Positions 24,809 to 32,579 of a DNA stretch of 38,275 nucleotides are shown here, one piece after another. Source of the stretch: Bacillota bacterium (GTDB lineage Bacteria; Bacillota; Sulfobacillia; Sulfobacillales; Sulfobacillaceae); the NCBI GenBank assembly GCA_021797825.1, contig JAJZZA010000030.1, positions 1 to 38,275 of the forward strand, in the 5' to 3' direction. The translations under genes and the position numbers were made by a program. The notes beneath the pieces are model-generated. The model worked only from the letters and a program-made list of their open reading frames with translations. It was not told the DNA's origin and did not search any database. How positions within the stretch are numbered: position 1 is the stretch's first letter; every line of letters begins with the position of its first letter.

Positions 24809-25123
24809 GTGTTCCCATTGCTTTGGTTGCTCAGCGTCGTGCTCAGCTACATCATTGCCAAGGCCAAAAACCGCAATCCACTCTGGTGGGCCGGGTGGGC
24901 GATGATTGGCAACGTGGTGGCGCTGCTTGTCCTCGTGGTCAAAGAACCCTTGCCGCCCCACGGATTTTTGCGGCCAAGACCGCTGCCCGGCCGCACTTCG
25001 CGACGTGCGATTCCTTCCGAGCCACTCGCGATGATTCAACAACTATCGGAGTTGCGGGACAAAGGCGTCTTGACCGATCCGGAATTTCAACTTAAGAAAG
25101 CGGAAATTCTGGACCGGATTTAA
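24809..25123 (+). CDS. Small membrane protein with C-terminal SHOCT domain
   Basis: A 104-residue protein. Two hydrophobic segments near the N-terminus (LLWLLSVVLSYIIAKA and a second ending VVALLVLVV) are followed by a Pro/Arg linker. A SHOCT motif ends the protein, with LSELRDKGVLTDPEF about 80-94 and KKAEIL after it. SHOCT domains are short helical modules, often at the end of small membrane proteins, and are thought to bind partners or nucleic acid. The GTG start has AAGGAG about 8 nt upstream. The function is unknown. Confidence 0.8.
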   Translation: MFPLLWLLSVVLSYIIAKAKNRNPLWWAGWAMIGNVVALLVLVVKEPLPPHGFLRPRPLPGRTSRRAIPSEPLAMIQQLSELRDKGVLTDPEFQLKKAEILDRI

Positions 25124-25129
25124 CCGCCA

Positions 25130-25163
25130 GCGGGCCAGACCGTCCGACGACCGTCTGACCCGC
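25130..25163. terminator. Hairpin between convergent genes
   Basis: GCGGG-C-CAGAC (25130-25140) pairs with GTCTG-A-CCCGC (25153-25163), ten pairs with one mismatch. It lies between the SHOCT gene and the convergent Bax inhibitor-like gene, so it could serve both. No T-run is seen. Confidence 0.5.
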
Positions 25164-25182
25164 CCGGGCGACCCGGCTAAGC

Positions 25183-25845
25183 CTAATTGCGGCCCAGTCG
25201 CAAGATAAAGAGGAACAGGTTGATGATGTCGACCAACAGGGCCACCGCCAACATCACCGGCGCACCGGCCGCCGGAACCGTTCGGCCCCGAACCCGCATG
25301 AGGGAGAAATCGGCAATCAGATAGCCGATGAAAACCAGCACACCGATCAAGTTGTAGGTTTTGGACAACGCGACGCCAGCCATTCCCGGAACCACCCACG
25401 ACAACAAGCCGGTCACCAACAGCATCAGCAGACCCAAAAACAAGAGCGGCATCATGCGTGAAAAGTCCCAGGGCAACCACCACACCAGCGCCGCCGAGGT
25501 GGCTATCGCCAATAGCAGCACCCCAAAACTGGACGCGAGCAGCCCTGGATTGGTCAAGGCCACCTGCCAGATAAACGGGGCCGCGATGAGGCCCATGCCT
25601 ATCGCGACCACGATGCCCCAGACCAAAGCCGCGCCCGCCCGGTTGACCCGGCGGGAGACCATAATGGTCCCGACGAGGGCACCCGCAAAGCCGATCCACA
25701 TGCCCGCCGCGCCCAACGCGGGCGCGAAACCCACGCTAACCGCGGAGATCACCAAGAGCAACACCAGCACGCCCAACGTCTTCCCCATCAACGAGCCGGT
25801 GACGCCCTCGGTGATGGGGTACGCATAAGGTGAACGGTTGTACAT
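25183..25845 (-). CDS. Bax inhibitor-1 / YccA family membrane protein
   Basis: A 220-residue protein with about seven hydrophobic segments and a short C-terminal helix ending in charged residues. The family pattern is visible near the end: LSKTYNLIGVLVFIGYLIADF. The related bacterial BsYetJ is a pH-dependent calcium leak channel, and E. coli YccA modulates FtsH; the role here is unknown. The ATG at 25845 has GGGAGGGAG 5 nt upstream, so the upstream extension of the frame is rejected. Confidence 0.87.
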   Translation of the reverse strand: MYNRSPYAYPITEGVTGSLMGKTLGVLVLLLVISAVSVGFAPALGAAGMWIGFAGALVGTIMVSRRVNRAGAALVWGIVVAIGMGLIAAPFIWQVALTNPGLLASSFGVLLLAIATSAALVWWLPWDFSRMMPLLFLGLLMLLVTGLLSWVVPGMAGVALSKTYNLIGVLVFIGYLIADFSLMRVRGRTVPAAGAPVMLAVALLVDIINLFLFILRLGRN

Positions 25846-25870
25846 CGATTCTCCCTCCCATCTCATCTTT

Positions 25871-25899
25871 TTCTTATCACAAAAGTCAAACACCGTCAA
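25871..25899 (-). promoter_or_regulatory. Promoter of the Bax inhibitor-like gene
   Basis: On the minus strand TTGACG (25899-25894), a 17-nt spacer and TAAGAA (25876-25871) lie about 25 bp before the start codon. The -35 is strong and the -10 weak. Confidence 0.5.
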
Positions 25900-26047
25900 A
25901 ATTCCGCCGGTGGAGTCTCTGTGTAATCCGGCCCGGAGGGAAATGGGTGCCAAGATGGCTGAAATGGCCTTGCGCGCGCACCGTGTTTCAGGCCACAATA
26001 CTCTGCAGAGGGTGCCGGCGCCGTCCGGCCTAACGGGGGGAACGCCA

Positions 26048-26428
26048 ATGGGAGACGAGCTCTCCTTTGATGTCTTAGCCGCCGGCCTGCGCCGGGACAG
26101 CCAAGACGTTAACACATTTATCGAAGTGCTTACCAGCCGACTGGAAGCCACGCTGCCCAGTCTGGTGACGGTAAAACGGGCTGGCCTGTTCGGCAAAGAC
26201 CGCCCGGTCCGGCAACTGACGGTGCAGTTTGACCGCTGGCAGTATCAGTTGACCCGCGACCGCGGCCGGCTGGCGCCGGTCCGCATCAAATTGGTGGGCG
26301 GCGTCGGCATCAAGACCGAACCGGTCAGCCTGGAGGAATGGATTCGCGGAGTAGCCGAGGAACTGTGGAATTTTGCAGGCCATCGGGAAGATGCACGGGC
26401 CGCGCTGGAAAAATTTCTCTTGCCCTAA
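26048..26428 (+). CDS. Conserved-looking protein of unknown function
   Basis: A 126-residue soluble protein; I do not recognise a named family. It has a helical N-terminus (DVLAAGLRRDSQDVNTFIEV), a central beta-rich part with VKRAGLFGKDRPVRQLTVQF and VRIKLVGGVGIKTEPV, and a helical end (LEEWIRGVAEEL, EDARAALEKFL). The ATG at 26048 has GGGGGGA about 6 nt upstream. It precedes the two trans-sulfuration genes by 40 bp on the same strand, so it may share their transcript. Confidence 0.7.
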   Translation: MGDELSFDVLAAGLRRDSQDVNTFIEVLTSRLEATLPSLVTVKRAGLFGKDRPVRQLTVQFDRWQYQLTRDRGRLAPVRIKLVGGVGIKTEPVSLEEWIRGVAEELWNFAGHREDARAALEKFLLP

Positions 26429-26467
26429 CCGCCCATCTCATCGCAGACACCCACTGAGGAGGTTCCC

Positions 26468-27622
26468 GTGCCACACGCGCGCCATCCCGAGAGCACGATC
26501 GTCCATATCGGAGCGGGACAAGATCCCGCATACGGGGCGGTCAGCGCCCCCATCTACCAGACCGTAACCTATCAGCACCCCGGATCCGGCTTGGGCCCTT
26601 TTGACTATACCCGCACCGTGAATCCCACGCGCAGCGGCTTGGCCCGGGGCCTCGCCGACCTCGAAGCGGCGGCCGGGGCCAGTCTGTTTTCATCGGGCAT
26701 GGCTGCCATCACGGCTTTGTGCCATCTGTTGGATAAGGAGAGCCATGTGGTCCTTACCGAAGATGTTTACGGCGGCACCTACCGTTTGCTGGTCGATGTG
26801 TTTCAACGCTTTGGGTTAAGCTTTTCGTTTGTCGACACGCGCCACCCGGACCGGGTGGTTAAGGCCTTTCGGCCCAACACCCGCCTGTTGTTCGTGGAAA
26901 CCCCGTCGAACCCGCTGCTGCAGATTACCGACCTGGTCGCCATGCGCGAGATTGCCCATCAGCATGACGCCTGGCTGGCGGTGGATAACACCTTCATGAC
27001 ACCCCTCCGCCAGCGTCCGCTCGACCTCGGCGCAGATTTCAGCATCTACAGCGCCACCAAGTATCTTGCCGGCCACAATGATGTCCTCGCCGGAGCAATC
27101 GTAGCGAGCTCAAGCGAGCTGGCCGCCCGCGTCGACGAGCTGGCCAACGCCACCGGCGGGGTACTGGCGCCGTTTGACGCTTGGCTGGTCATGCGCGGGA
27201 TCAAGACCCTGGCCGCCCGCTTGGATCGTCAGGAAAAAACCGCCCGGCAGCTGGCAACCTTTTTGGCCCAACGCCGGGATGTGGTCCGCGTCTATTACCC
27301 CGGTCTGGAAGCATCCGGCGGCCGTGATGCGCATGCCCGCCAAGCCTCGGGGCCCGGCGCCATGCTGTCTTTTCAGCTTCAGTCCGCCGGGCACGTCCCC
27401 CGTCTGATGGATGCCCTGCAGGTGATTCTGCCCGCCGTCAGCCTGGGTGGGGTGGAATCGCTCATTACCCATCCGTTTACCGAAACGCATCGGGAATTTC
27501 CCGAGCACGAGCGCTATCGGCTGGGAATCGTCCCCGGTCTCCTGCGTTTGTCGGTGGGGCTGGAGCATCCGGGCGATTTGCAAGACGATTTGGCCCAGGC
27601 GCTGGATCGCCTCGGGCGATAA
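26468..27622 (+). CDS. Trans-sulfuration PLP enzyme (cystathionine gamma-synthase/lyase type)
   Basis: A 384-residue Cys/Met-metabolism PLP enzyme. The PLP lysine is K198 in YSATKYLAGH, D173 in AVDNTF holds the ring nitrogen, and the intersubunit phosphate contact is FDYTRTVNPT (45-54). SSGMAA near 75-80 and ETPSNP near 144-149 are canonical. Members make or split cystathionine, or act on O-acylhomoserine or methionine, and sequence alone does not settle which. The GTG start has GAGGAGG 5 nt upstream. It is encoded directly before a second enzyme of the same family, as in Bacillus metI-metC, which favours cystathionine gamma-synthase for this one. Confidence 0.9.
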   Translation: MPHARHPESTIVHIGAGQDPAYGAVSAPIYQTVTYQHPGSGLGPFDYTRTVNPTRSGLARGLADLEAAAGASLFSSGMAAITALCHLLDKESHVVLTEDVYGGTYRLLVDVFQRFGLSFSFVDTRHPDRVVKAFRPNTRLLFVETPSNPLLQITDLVAMREIAHQHDAWLAVDNTFMTPLRQRPLDLGADFSIYSATKYLAGHNDVLAGAIVASSSELAARVDELANATGGVLAPFDAWLVMRGIKTLAARLDRQEKTARQLATFLAQRRDVVRVYYPGLEASGGRDAHARQASGPGAMLSFQLQSAGHVPRLMDALQVILPAVSLGGVESLITHPFTETHREFPEHERYRLGIVPGLLRLSVGLEHPGDLQDDLAQALDRLGR

Positions 27623-27657
27623 CCGCCGGCCCATTTCATCGAAGGAGCGTACCCGCC

Positions 27658-28833
27658 ATGCCCGAGCAGTCCGACCAGACTCCCCGCCCGGATCCCGACA
27701 CCCGCTTCATCCATAGTCCGGCCGATCCGGACGCCGCTTACCACGCGGTCATGCCGCCGGTTTACCGCGCCACCACCTTTCATCAGCCGGACCCTTGGGA
27801 ATCCGGGGCCTATGATTACGGGCGGTCGGGCAATCCCACCCGTCACGCGTTTGAAGAGGCCATGGCTTCCCTTGAGGGCGGCCAGCGGGGATTGGCCTTC
27901 GCCTCCGGCAATGCCGCCCTGACCGCGTTTTTCCTGTTGTTCGGCGCCGGCGACCACCTGGTAGTCACCGAAGACTGCCAAGGCGGCACCCAACGCATTT
28001 TGCGCGGCGTCTTTCGGCGATTCGGCCTCTCCGTCACCTATGCCGACACCAGCCGGCTGGACCAAGTGCAGGCCGCAGTTCGTCCCGAGACGCGAGCGAT
28101 TCTGGTGGAGAATTTTTCTAACCCCTTTCTCTGGGTCACGGATATCCCCGCACTGGCCGACTGGGCCCATGGCCAAGGCTTGTTGCTGGCGGTCGACAAC
28201 ACCTTTGTCACCCCCTATTTGCAAAACCCGCTGAAACTGGGGGCGGACCTGGTCCTGCATTCCGCCACCAAAATGATCAGCGGACATTCGGATTTGACCG
28301 GCGGCATTGCGGTCGCCCGCGACCGGGAATTGGCGGCCCGACTCTATTTCATCCAAAACAGCTGCGGGGCCATCCTCTCCCCGGACGACGCCTATCAGGC
28401 GCACCGCGGGCTTAAGACCTTGCCGGTGCGCATGCGCCAAGCCGCCGCCAGCGCCCTCGCCTTAGCCGGTCAACTGAGTGACCTGCCCGCCGTGGAAGCG
28501 GTCTATTATCCCGGACTGCCTTCCCATCCCGGCCACGCCGTGGCCTGCGCCACCATGCGCGGCTTTGGCCAGATGGTCACTTTTCGCCTGCGCGATCCGG
28601 CCTGGATCCCGGACTTGGTGCAGCACCTCCGCTGGGCTCGGGTGGGCGCCGGATTGGGGGGGACCGAAACCATCGTCTCGCTGCCCGAATTGCATTGCCA
28701 TGCCGCCTTAACCCCGGACGAACGCCGGGCCCGGCACATTACCAGCGACGTCATCCGGGTCTCGGTCGGACTCGAAACCGCGCAAGACATCCTCGACGAT
28801 CTGCTGGGCGCTATTCGCCGGGCCGCATCCTAA
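27658..28833 (+). CDS. Second trans-sulfuration PLP enzyme (cystathionine beta-lyase-like)
   Basis: A 391-residue enzyme of the same family as its upstream neighbour. Key residues are K205 in HSATKMISGHSD, D180 in AVDNTF, and YDYGRSGNPT (52-61). The segment that is usually ETPSNP reads ENFSNP (151-156), close to the substrate and cofactor pocket, which may signal a shifted specificity. Paired with the first enzyme it would take cystathionine to homocysteine for the methionine synthases at 143-3981. The ATG has AAGGAG about 10 nt upstream, 35 bp after the first gene. Confidence 0.88.
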   Translation: MPEQSDQTPRPDPDTRFIHSPADPDAAYHAVMPPVYRATTFHQPDPWESGAYDYGRSGNPTRHAFEEAMASLEGGQRGLAFASGNAALTAFFLLFGAGDHLVVTEDCQGGTQRILRGVFRRFGLSVTYADTSRLDQVQAAVRPETRAILVENFSNPFLWVTDIPALADWAHGQGLLLAVDNTFVTPYLQNPLKLGADLVLHSATKMISGHSDLTGGIAVARDRELAARLYFIQNSCGAILSPDDAYQAHRGLKTLPVRMRQAAASALALAGQLSDLPAVEAVYYPGLPSHPGHAVACATMRGFGQMVTFRLRDPAWIPDLVQHLRWARVGAGLGGTETIVSLPELHCHAALTPDERRARHITSDVIRVSVGLETAQDILDDLLGAIRRAAS

Positions 28834-28985
28834 ACCGTGTCGCGGGCGCCGGACCGCCTACCGGATCTGGCCAGCGGGCGCGCCTCACCAGTCCCCGTAC
28901 GCTGGGCACTACCCCTGCCCGGGAGAAAGACGCCGCGGTTGTCCCGCCATAAGCTTGGGCGCCGGGCCAAGAACTGGGGGTCATA

Positions 28986-30182
28986 TCATCCCCGGGCCGG
29001 TTGTTTGGGCCGCACCCGAACCGCCCCCCAGGCCAACACCACACCGGTTGCCGCCAGGGTGATGCCCATCGTCCCGGTGGTGACCCGAACAAACCCGGTG
29101 ACCGAGGTTAGCGGCAAGAGACGGTAAACCCATACCACCAAACCTGCCGCGGAGGTCCCCATCACCACCCATTGTTTTTGTCCGACCGAATACAGCATGG
29201 CGATATTGAGAAAGCCAGCCGCGATCATCCCCAGCGTATAATATGGCAGCCACGGCACCACCGCCAAAAATCGGGGCCCTAGAATCACCGCCACCACCCA
29301 CGGCCCCGCGCGCCAAAACACCACCTCGGCCAGCGCCGCCAACCCCGCATAAATTCCGGCGGTTATCCATAAAAAGCGGTGAGAATGCGCGGGATGCGCA
29401 ATAATCGAGGTCAACATCACCGTTCCAAAACTGTTAGCGAGAACTTGCACGGTATGCCCGATGGTAGCCAACCCGTTAAACCATCCGGCGGCAACCGGGG
29501 GGAGCGCGCTCTTGGAGATCAGGCCGTCGGCCACCGTCATCAGGACGTTGATGGTCCCCACCACTGCAGTGCCAGCCACCACGTTGGCGCGCGACGGTTC
29601 TCCGATCTCTGCCACCCGCGACGCCAATCTCCGACTCACCCCCCAGGTTAACCAGGCGGCGATGCCTTCCAGCCATCCCACACCCATCAACCCGAAGTGG
29701 ATAAAGGCCGCGCCCAGCGCGGCCAACATGCGAAAGCCGGTGTTCAGCACTCCCAGCAATCCCACCCAGACGAACCAACGGGCCCTTTGCACGATGCCCG
29801 TATTTGCCGCCAGGGCGAGGCTCGGAACCACTTCCAGCGCGAAAACCGCCATTAGCCTGGGGTTCACGTGCAAGATCGCCGCGATGGGCTGCCGGCCCGC
29901 CCAAAGTCCGACCCAGAGTCCGATTCCCATCGCCCAGAGCCCCATCGCTTCGCCCCGACTGGTTGCGGCACGGCGGCCAAGCCGCGTGTACAGCAAAGTC
30001 ACCACCGCGCCGGGCAGCGCCAGCAGTGCCGCAACATTGAGAAACGCGGTCAAGTCGCCATAGTCGCCTGGCCCGAGCACATGCGCCAGCACCACGTGAT
30101 AGGCATAGTTCACCACCCCGATTACGATGGAGGCCAGTCCAAATACCACGTTATTCCGCCAAAATTCCCGATTGTTTGACAC
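28986..30182 (-). CDS. Polysaccharide flippase-like membrane protein
   Basis: A 398-residue protein with about 12 hydrophobic segments. The N-terminus resembles Wzx/MurJ-superfamily exporters: VVFGLASIVIGVVNYAYHVV followed by AHVLGPGDYGDLTAFLNV. It would flip a lipid-linked glycan or carry a related lipid. Length and motif match the 'oligosaccharide flippase' group, but no glycosyltransferases lie nearby to name a substrate. The GTG start has GAGGAGG 8 nt upstream and a promoter about 90 bp upstream. It is convergent with the trans-sulfuration genes. Confidence 0.75.
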   Translation of the reverse strand: MSNNREFWRNNVVFGLASIVIGVVNYAYHVVLAHVLGPGDYGDLTAFLNVAALLALPGAVVTLLYTRLGRRAATSRGEAMGLWAMGIGLWVGLWAGRQPIAAILHVNPRLMAVFALEVVPSLALAANTGIVQRARWFVWVGLLGVLNTGFRMLAALGAAFIHFGLMGVGWLEGIAAWLTWGVSRRLASRVAEIGEPSRANVVAGTAVVGTINVLMTVADGLISKSALPPVAAGWFNGLATIGHTVQVLANSFGTVMLTSIIAHPAHSHRFLWITAGIYAGLAALAEVVFWRAGPWVVAVILGPRFLAVVPWLPYYTLGMIAAGFLNIAMLYSVGQKQWVVMGTSAAGLVVWVYRLLPLTSVTGFVRVTTGTMGITLAATGVVLAWGAVRVRPKQPARG

Positions 30183-30268
30183 CGGCGCCCCCTCCTCTTT
30201 CAGTCTCCCTTGGGGAGGCGCAAAAAATGAGCCCAGGCCGACACCCGAACGGCCTGAGCTCGCCTTTA

Positions 30269-30297
30269 TTTATACGTGGTTCATTCAAAATAGTCTA
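30269..30297 (-). promoter_or_regulatory. Promoter of the flippase-like gene
   Basis: On the minus strand TAGACT (30297-30292), a 17-nt spacer and TATAAA (30274-30269) lie in a short AT-rich island inside otherwise GC-rich DNA, about 85 bp before the GTG start. Confidence 0.55.
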
Positions 30298-30644
30298 CTG
30301 GTCCATCGTTTCGACACTCCGTGCACATTTTCCTATGTCCTCGTTAGTCGTCTTACGTCTAACGTTGTCAGCGGCCCGCCTCGTCCAACTCCATCGCACG
30401 GTTAAGGCGCCCCCCCGCTGACGACCGCGTCCAAGCAAGGCCCAGGCCGTGATCGCCACCCCAAGCCGCCGACCCGGCACCAACCGGGCGCGGCATAACG
30501 CGCCGGGTCCCGGAAAAGCCCTGCGGGGAAACCGGGCCAGAGCCGCCAGGCCACCGCCGGATGCTGCCGCTTGCGGCGACAGCTCCCCCTCTGCCGAAAT
30601 TCGCCTTGCTACCACCCCGGCCGGGTCGCCAGGCGAGGCCCGGG
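30298..30644. other. Gene-free GC-rich stretch with hairpins
   Basis: About 350 bp between two divergent promoters with no supported gene. It contains CGTTAG/CTAACG arms near 30342-30364. It also has a GGCGCG-GCATAA-CGCGCC stem (30487-30504), which competes with a GACCCGGC (30471-30478)/GCCGGGTC (30502-30509) pairing. Open frames here lack starts with ribosome sites. Confidence 0.4.
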
Positions 30645-30673
30645 TTCCCGCCGACGCTGCCTTCTGCTACAAT
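30645..30673 (+). promoter_or_regulatory. Promoter of the MutS-like operon leader
   Basis: TTCCCG (30645-30650), a 17-nt spacer and TACAAT (30668-30673) with an extended TG two bases before the -10. Transcription would start near 30680, about 370 nt before the first MutS-like gene, which implies a long leader. Confidence 0.6.
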
Positions 30674-30679
30674 GTGGAT

Positions 30680-30789
30680 GGAGCAAGCAATGGGTCTCGT
30701 TGGTCATGGTGTTGACCAGAACGTCATCGAAATGCCGGCGGAAATCCGGGCTAATAACACCTACGCATCGCGGGAGGTGTTTTGTTTTG
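30680..30789 (+). ncRNA. Structured leader RNA, class unknown
   Basis: About 110 nt after a promoter. It folds into CGTT-GGTCA (30698-30706) with TGACC-AG-AACG (30713-30723), then a CCGG region near 30735-30750. It ends with an AACACCT/AGGTGTT stem (30756-30762 with 30775-30781) followed by TTTGTTTTG. The last stem could be a terminator, and it also hides a GGGAGGTG ribosome site (30772-30779). It matches no riboswitch class that I know; SAM, THF, ZTP and fluoride cores were looked for and not found. It may be a cis-regulator of the downstream genes or a small RNA. Confidence 0.45.
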
Positions 30790-31053
30790 CGCCAGCGCCG
30801 GGCTGCGGGTGAGGTGACTCGCCTCATCCGCAGGCCGCGCGGGGCGATGGTGGGCCTGACGGTCATTCACCGCCGCGCCAGCCGTGGGGTGGGACTGCCG
30901 GCACCCGGCGGCTCCGCGGGTGCGAAAAGCCCGCAGACTTGGGCGGCACCACCCGCCTTTTCAACATCTTGGCCCGGAAGTCGCGATGAGCGCCGGCACC
31001 GCGCCGGTGGGGCCGGTGCCATCGCGGCGGGGCGTGGGAGGTCTCGCTCGTGA
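30787..31053 (+). CDS. Possible 88-residue Arg/Gly/Ala-rich ORF
   Basis: A TTG start lies 7 nt after a strong GGGAGGTG site, and the frame ends in a TGA that overlaps the GTG start of the first MutS-like gene (GTGA). That layout suits translational coupling. The product is rich in Arg, Ala and Gly (for example TRLIRRPRGAMVG) and has no recognisable domain. The codon pattern is not clearly coding and the DNA is full of hairpins, so this may be a chance frame within a structured leader. Confidence 0.25.
   Translation: MRQRRAAGEVTRLIRRPRGAMVGLTVIHRRASRGVGLPAPGGSAGAKSPQTWAAPPAFSTSWPGSRDERRHRAGGAGAIAAGRGRSRS
30803..30833 (+). repeat. 12-bp hairpin in the MutS-like operon leader
   Basis: CTGCGGGTGAGG (30803-30814) pairs with CCTCATCCGCAG (30822-30833) over twelve positions, one a G-U wobble, around a TGACTCG loop. 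It lies 20 nt past the possible TTG start. It is not followed by a T-run, so it is more likely a regulatory or stabilising stem than a terminator. Confidence 0.5.
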
Positions 31054-32579
31054 CATTTTGCAGCCTGTTGTTTCCCAACCCGGAGCAGCGTCCCTCCATC
31101 GAACCGCGGGACACGCCCGTCTTTTGGGGGGACTTGCATTTGGATCAGATTATCGACGCCATCACCGCCGACAAGGCCGAATACGATTTGCAGCCATTTT
31201 TTCGCACGCCCTTGCATGACCTCGACACCATCCAATATCGCCAGGAAATCATGCGGGACCTGGCAATCCCCGCCCTTTTCGAGCGCATCCAGGCTTTTGC
31301 GAAGCAAATGCGCGCCATGCGCGAACACCGCGCGCAAGCTGACAAACTGTACTACCCGCGTCAAAAAGCGGCCTGGTTTCTGGATGCGGCCGCCATTTAT
31401 TGTCAGGGCGTCACGCGCCTGGCGGCGGACTTGGCCGCAGGCGGGTTCACCGCACGCGGATTGTGCGACTTTCGCGATTATCTGACGCGCTATGTCCAAA
31501 CCGACCGCTTCACCGCCTTTTGTCAGGAGACCCAACAGGTTCTGGACGAGCTGGCCAGCGTGCGCTACCGCCTGCACATCAAAGGACAACGCATTGCGGT
31601 GCACGCTTTCACCGCGGACCACGATTACAGCGCCGACGTGCAGGAAACCTTCGCGAAATTCAGGCAGGGAGCGGTCAAACAATACGACGTGAGATTTCCC
31701 GACGAAGCGGACATGAACCATGTGGAGGCGGAGGTGCTGGAGATGGTCGCAAGGCTCTATCCGGACGTGTTTTCTCACTTGGAGACCTATCACGCGACCC
31801 GTCAGGACTATCTGGATGAAACGGTTGGCGCGTTTGATCGGGAAATCCAGTTCTATCTTGCTGTGCGCGAATATGTCACCCGATTTGAACGGGAGGGATT
31901 GCCCTTTTGCTATCCGCAGGTCTCCCCTAGCAAGGACATTTACGCCGATGAGACATTTGACGCGGCGCTGGCGCATAAATTGCTCACCACCCGCGCGCCG
32001 GTGGTGCGTAATGATTTTTCCCTCACCGAGCCCGAACGCATTCTAGTCGTTTCCGGGCCCAACCAGGGCGGGAAAACCACCTTCGCCCGCATGTTCGGAC
32101 AACTGCATTACTTGGCCCGTCTCGGCTGTCCGGTGCCCGGCACCAGGGCTCGCCTTTTCCTCTGCGATCAGGTGTTGACGCACTTTGAAAAGGAAGAGAC
32201 TCTGGAGAATCTCCGCGGCAAACTGCAGGACGACCTGATCCGGATTCATCAGATTCTCTCGCAGGCCACCCCCCGCAGCATTGTCATCATGAACGAAATT
32301 TTTACCTCCACCACCTTAGAAGACGCGATTTACTTGAGCAAGCAGGTCATGGCGCAAATAAGCCGCCTGGATTTGCTCAGCGTCTGGGTCACCTTCATCG
32401 ATGAACTGGCGTCGTTCAACGAGAAGACCGTCAGCCTGGTCAGCACGGTGGTACCCGAACAACCCGCCGTGCGCACCTACCGAATTGTGCGGCGGCCGGC
32501 GGATGGTCTGTCGTACGCCCTGTCCATTGCCGAAAAACACCACGTCACCTATGCGTGGCTAAAGGAGCGGATACGGTGA
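31050..32579 (+). CDS. MutS-like ATPase, first of a pair
   Basis: A 509-residue protein with the MutS core/lever and ATPase domains but without the N-terminal mismatch-recognition and connector domains of MutS (about 850 residues). The core motif reads DLDTIQYRQEIM (57-68). Walker A is GPNQGGKTT (336-344), against GPNMGGKST in MutS. The Walker B region is SIVIMNEIFTSTTLEDA, with Asn415 where MutS has Asp and Glu416 kept. It probably binds DNA or a DNA structure as a dimer, most likely with the next gene's product. The GTG start has GGGAGG 8 nt upstream. It is not MutS2 (no SMR domain), and mismatch repair is not implied. Confidence 0.85.
   Translation: MTFCSLLFPNPEQRPSIEPRDTPVFWGDLHLDQIIDAITADKAEYDLQPFFRTPLHDLDTIQYRQEIMRDLAIPALFERIQAFAKQMRAMREHRAQADKLYYPRQKAAWFLDAAAIYCQGVTRLAADLAAGGFTARGLCDFRDYLTRYVQTDRFTAFCQETQQVLDELASVRYRLHIKGQRIAVHAFTADHDYSADVQETFAKFRQGAVKQYDVRFPDEADMNHVEAEVLEMVARLYPDVFSHLETYHATRQDYLDETVGAFDREIQFYLAVREYVTRFEREGLPFCYPQVSPSKDIYADETFDAALAHKLLTTRAPVVRNDFSLTEPERILVVSGPNQGGKTTFARMFGQLHYLARLGCPVPGTRARLFLCDQVLTHFEKEETLENLRGKLQDDLIRIHQILSQATPRSIVIMNEIFTSTTLEDAIYLSKQVMAQISRLDLLSVWVTFIDELASFNEKTVSLVSTVVPEQPAVRTYRIVRRPADGLSYALSIAEKHHVTYAWLKERIR

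Noticed and set aside
25846-26196. N-terminal extension of the Bax inhibitor-like protein
   Set aside because: It would cross the promoter and the ribosome site directly before the ATG at 25845, and its sequence is not membrane-like.
27514-28440. Minus-strand frame of 308 codons opposite the second trans-sulfuration gene
   Set aside because: The sense strand carries a complete PLP enzyme with all key residues.
30680-30789. Known riboswitch class (SAM, THF, ZTP, fluoride, T-box) for the MutS-like leader
   Set aside because: None of the conserved cores of these classes could be found by eye. The GGGAGGTG is better read as a ribosome site.
30867-31976. Minus-strand frame of 369 codons opposite the first MutS-like gene
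   Set aside because: It overlaps a gene with Walker motifs and good translation signals, and has no domain of its own.
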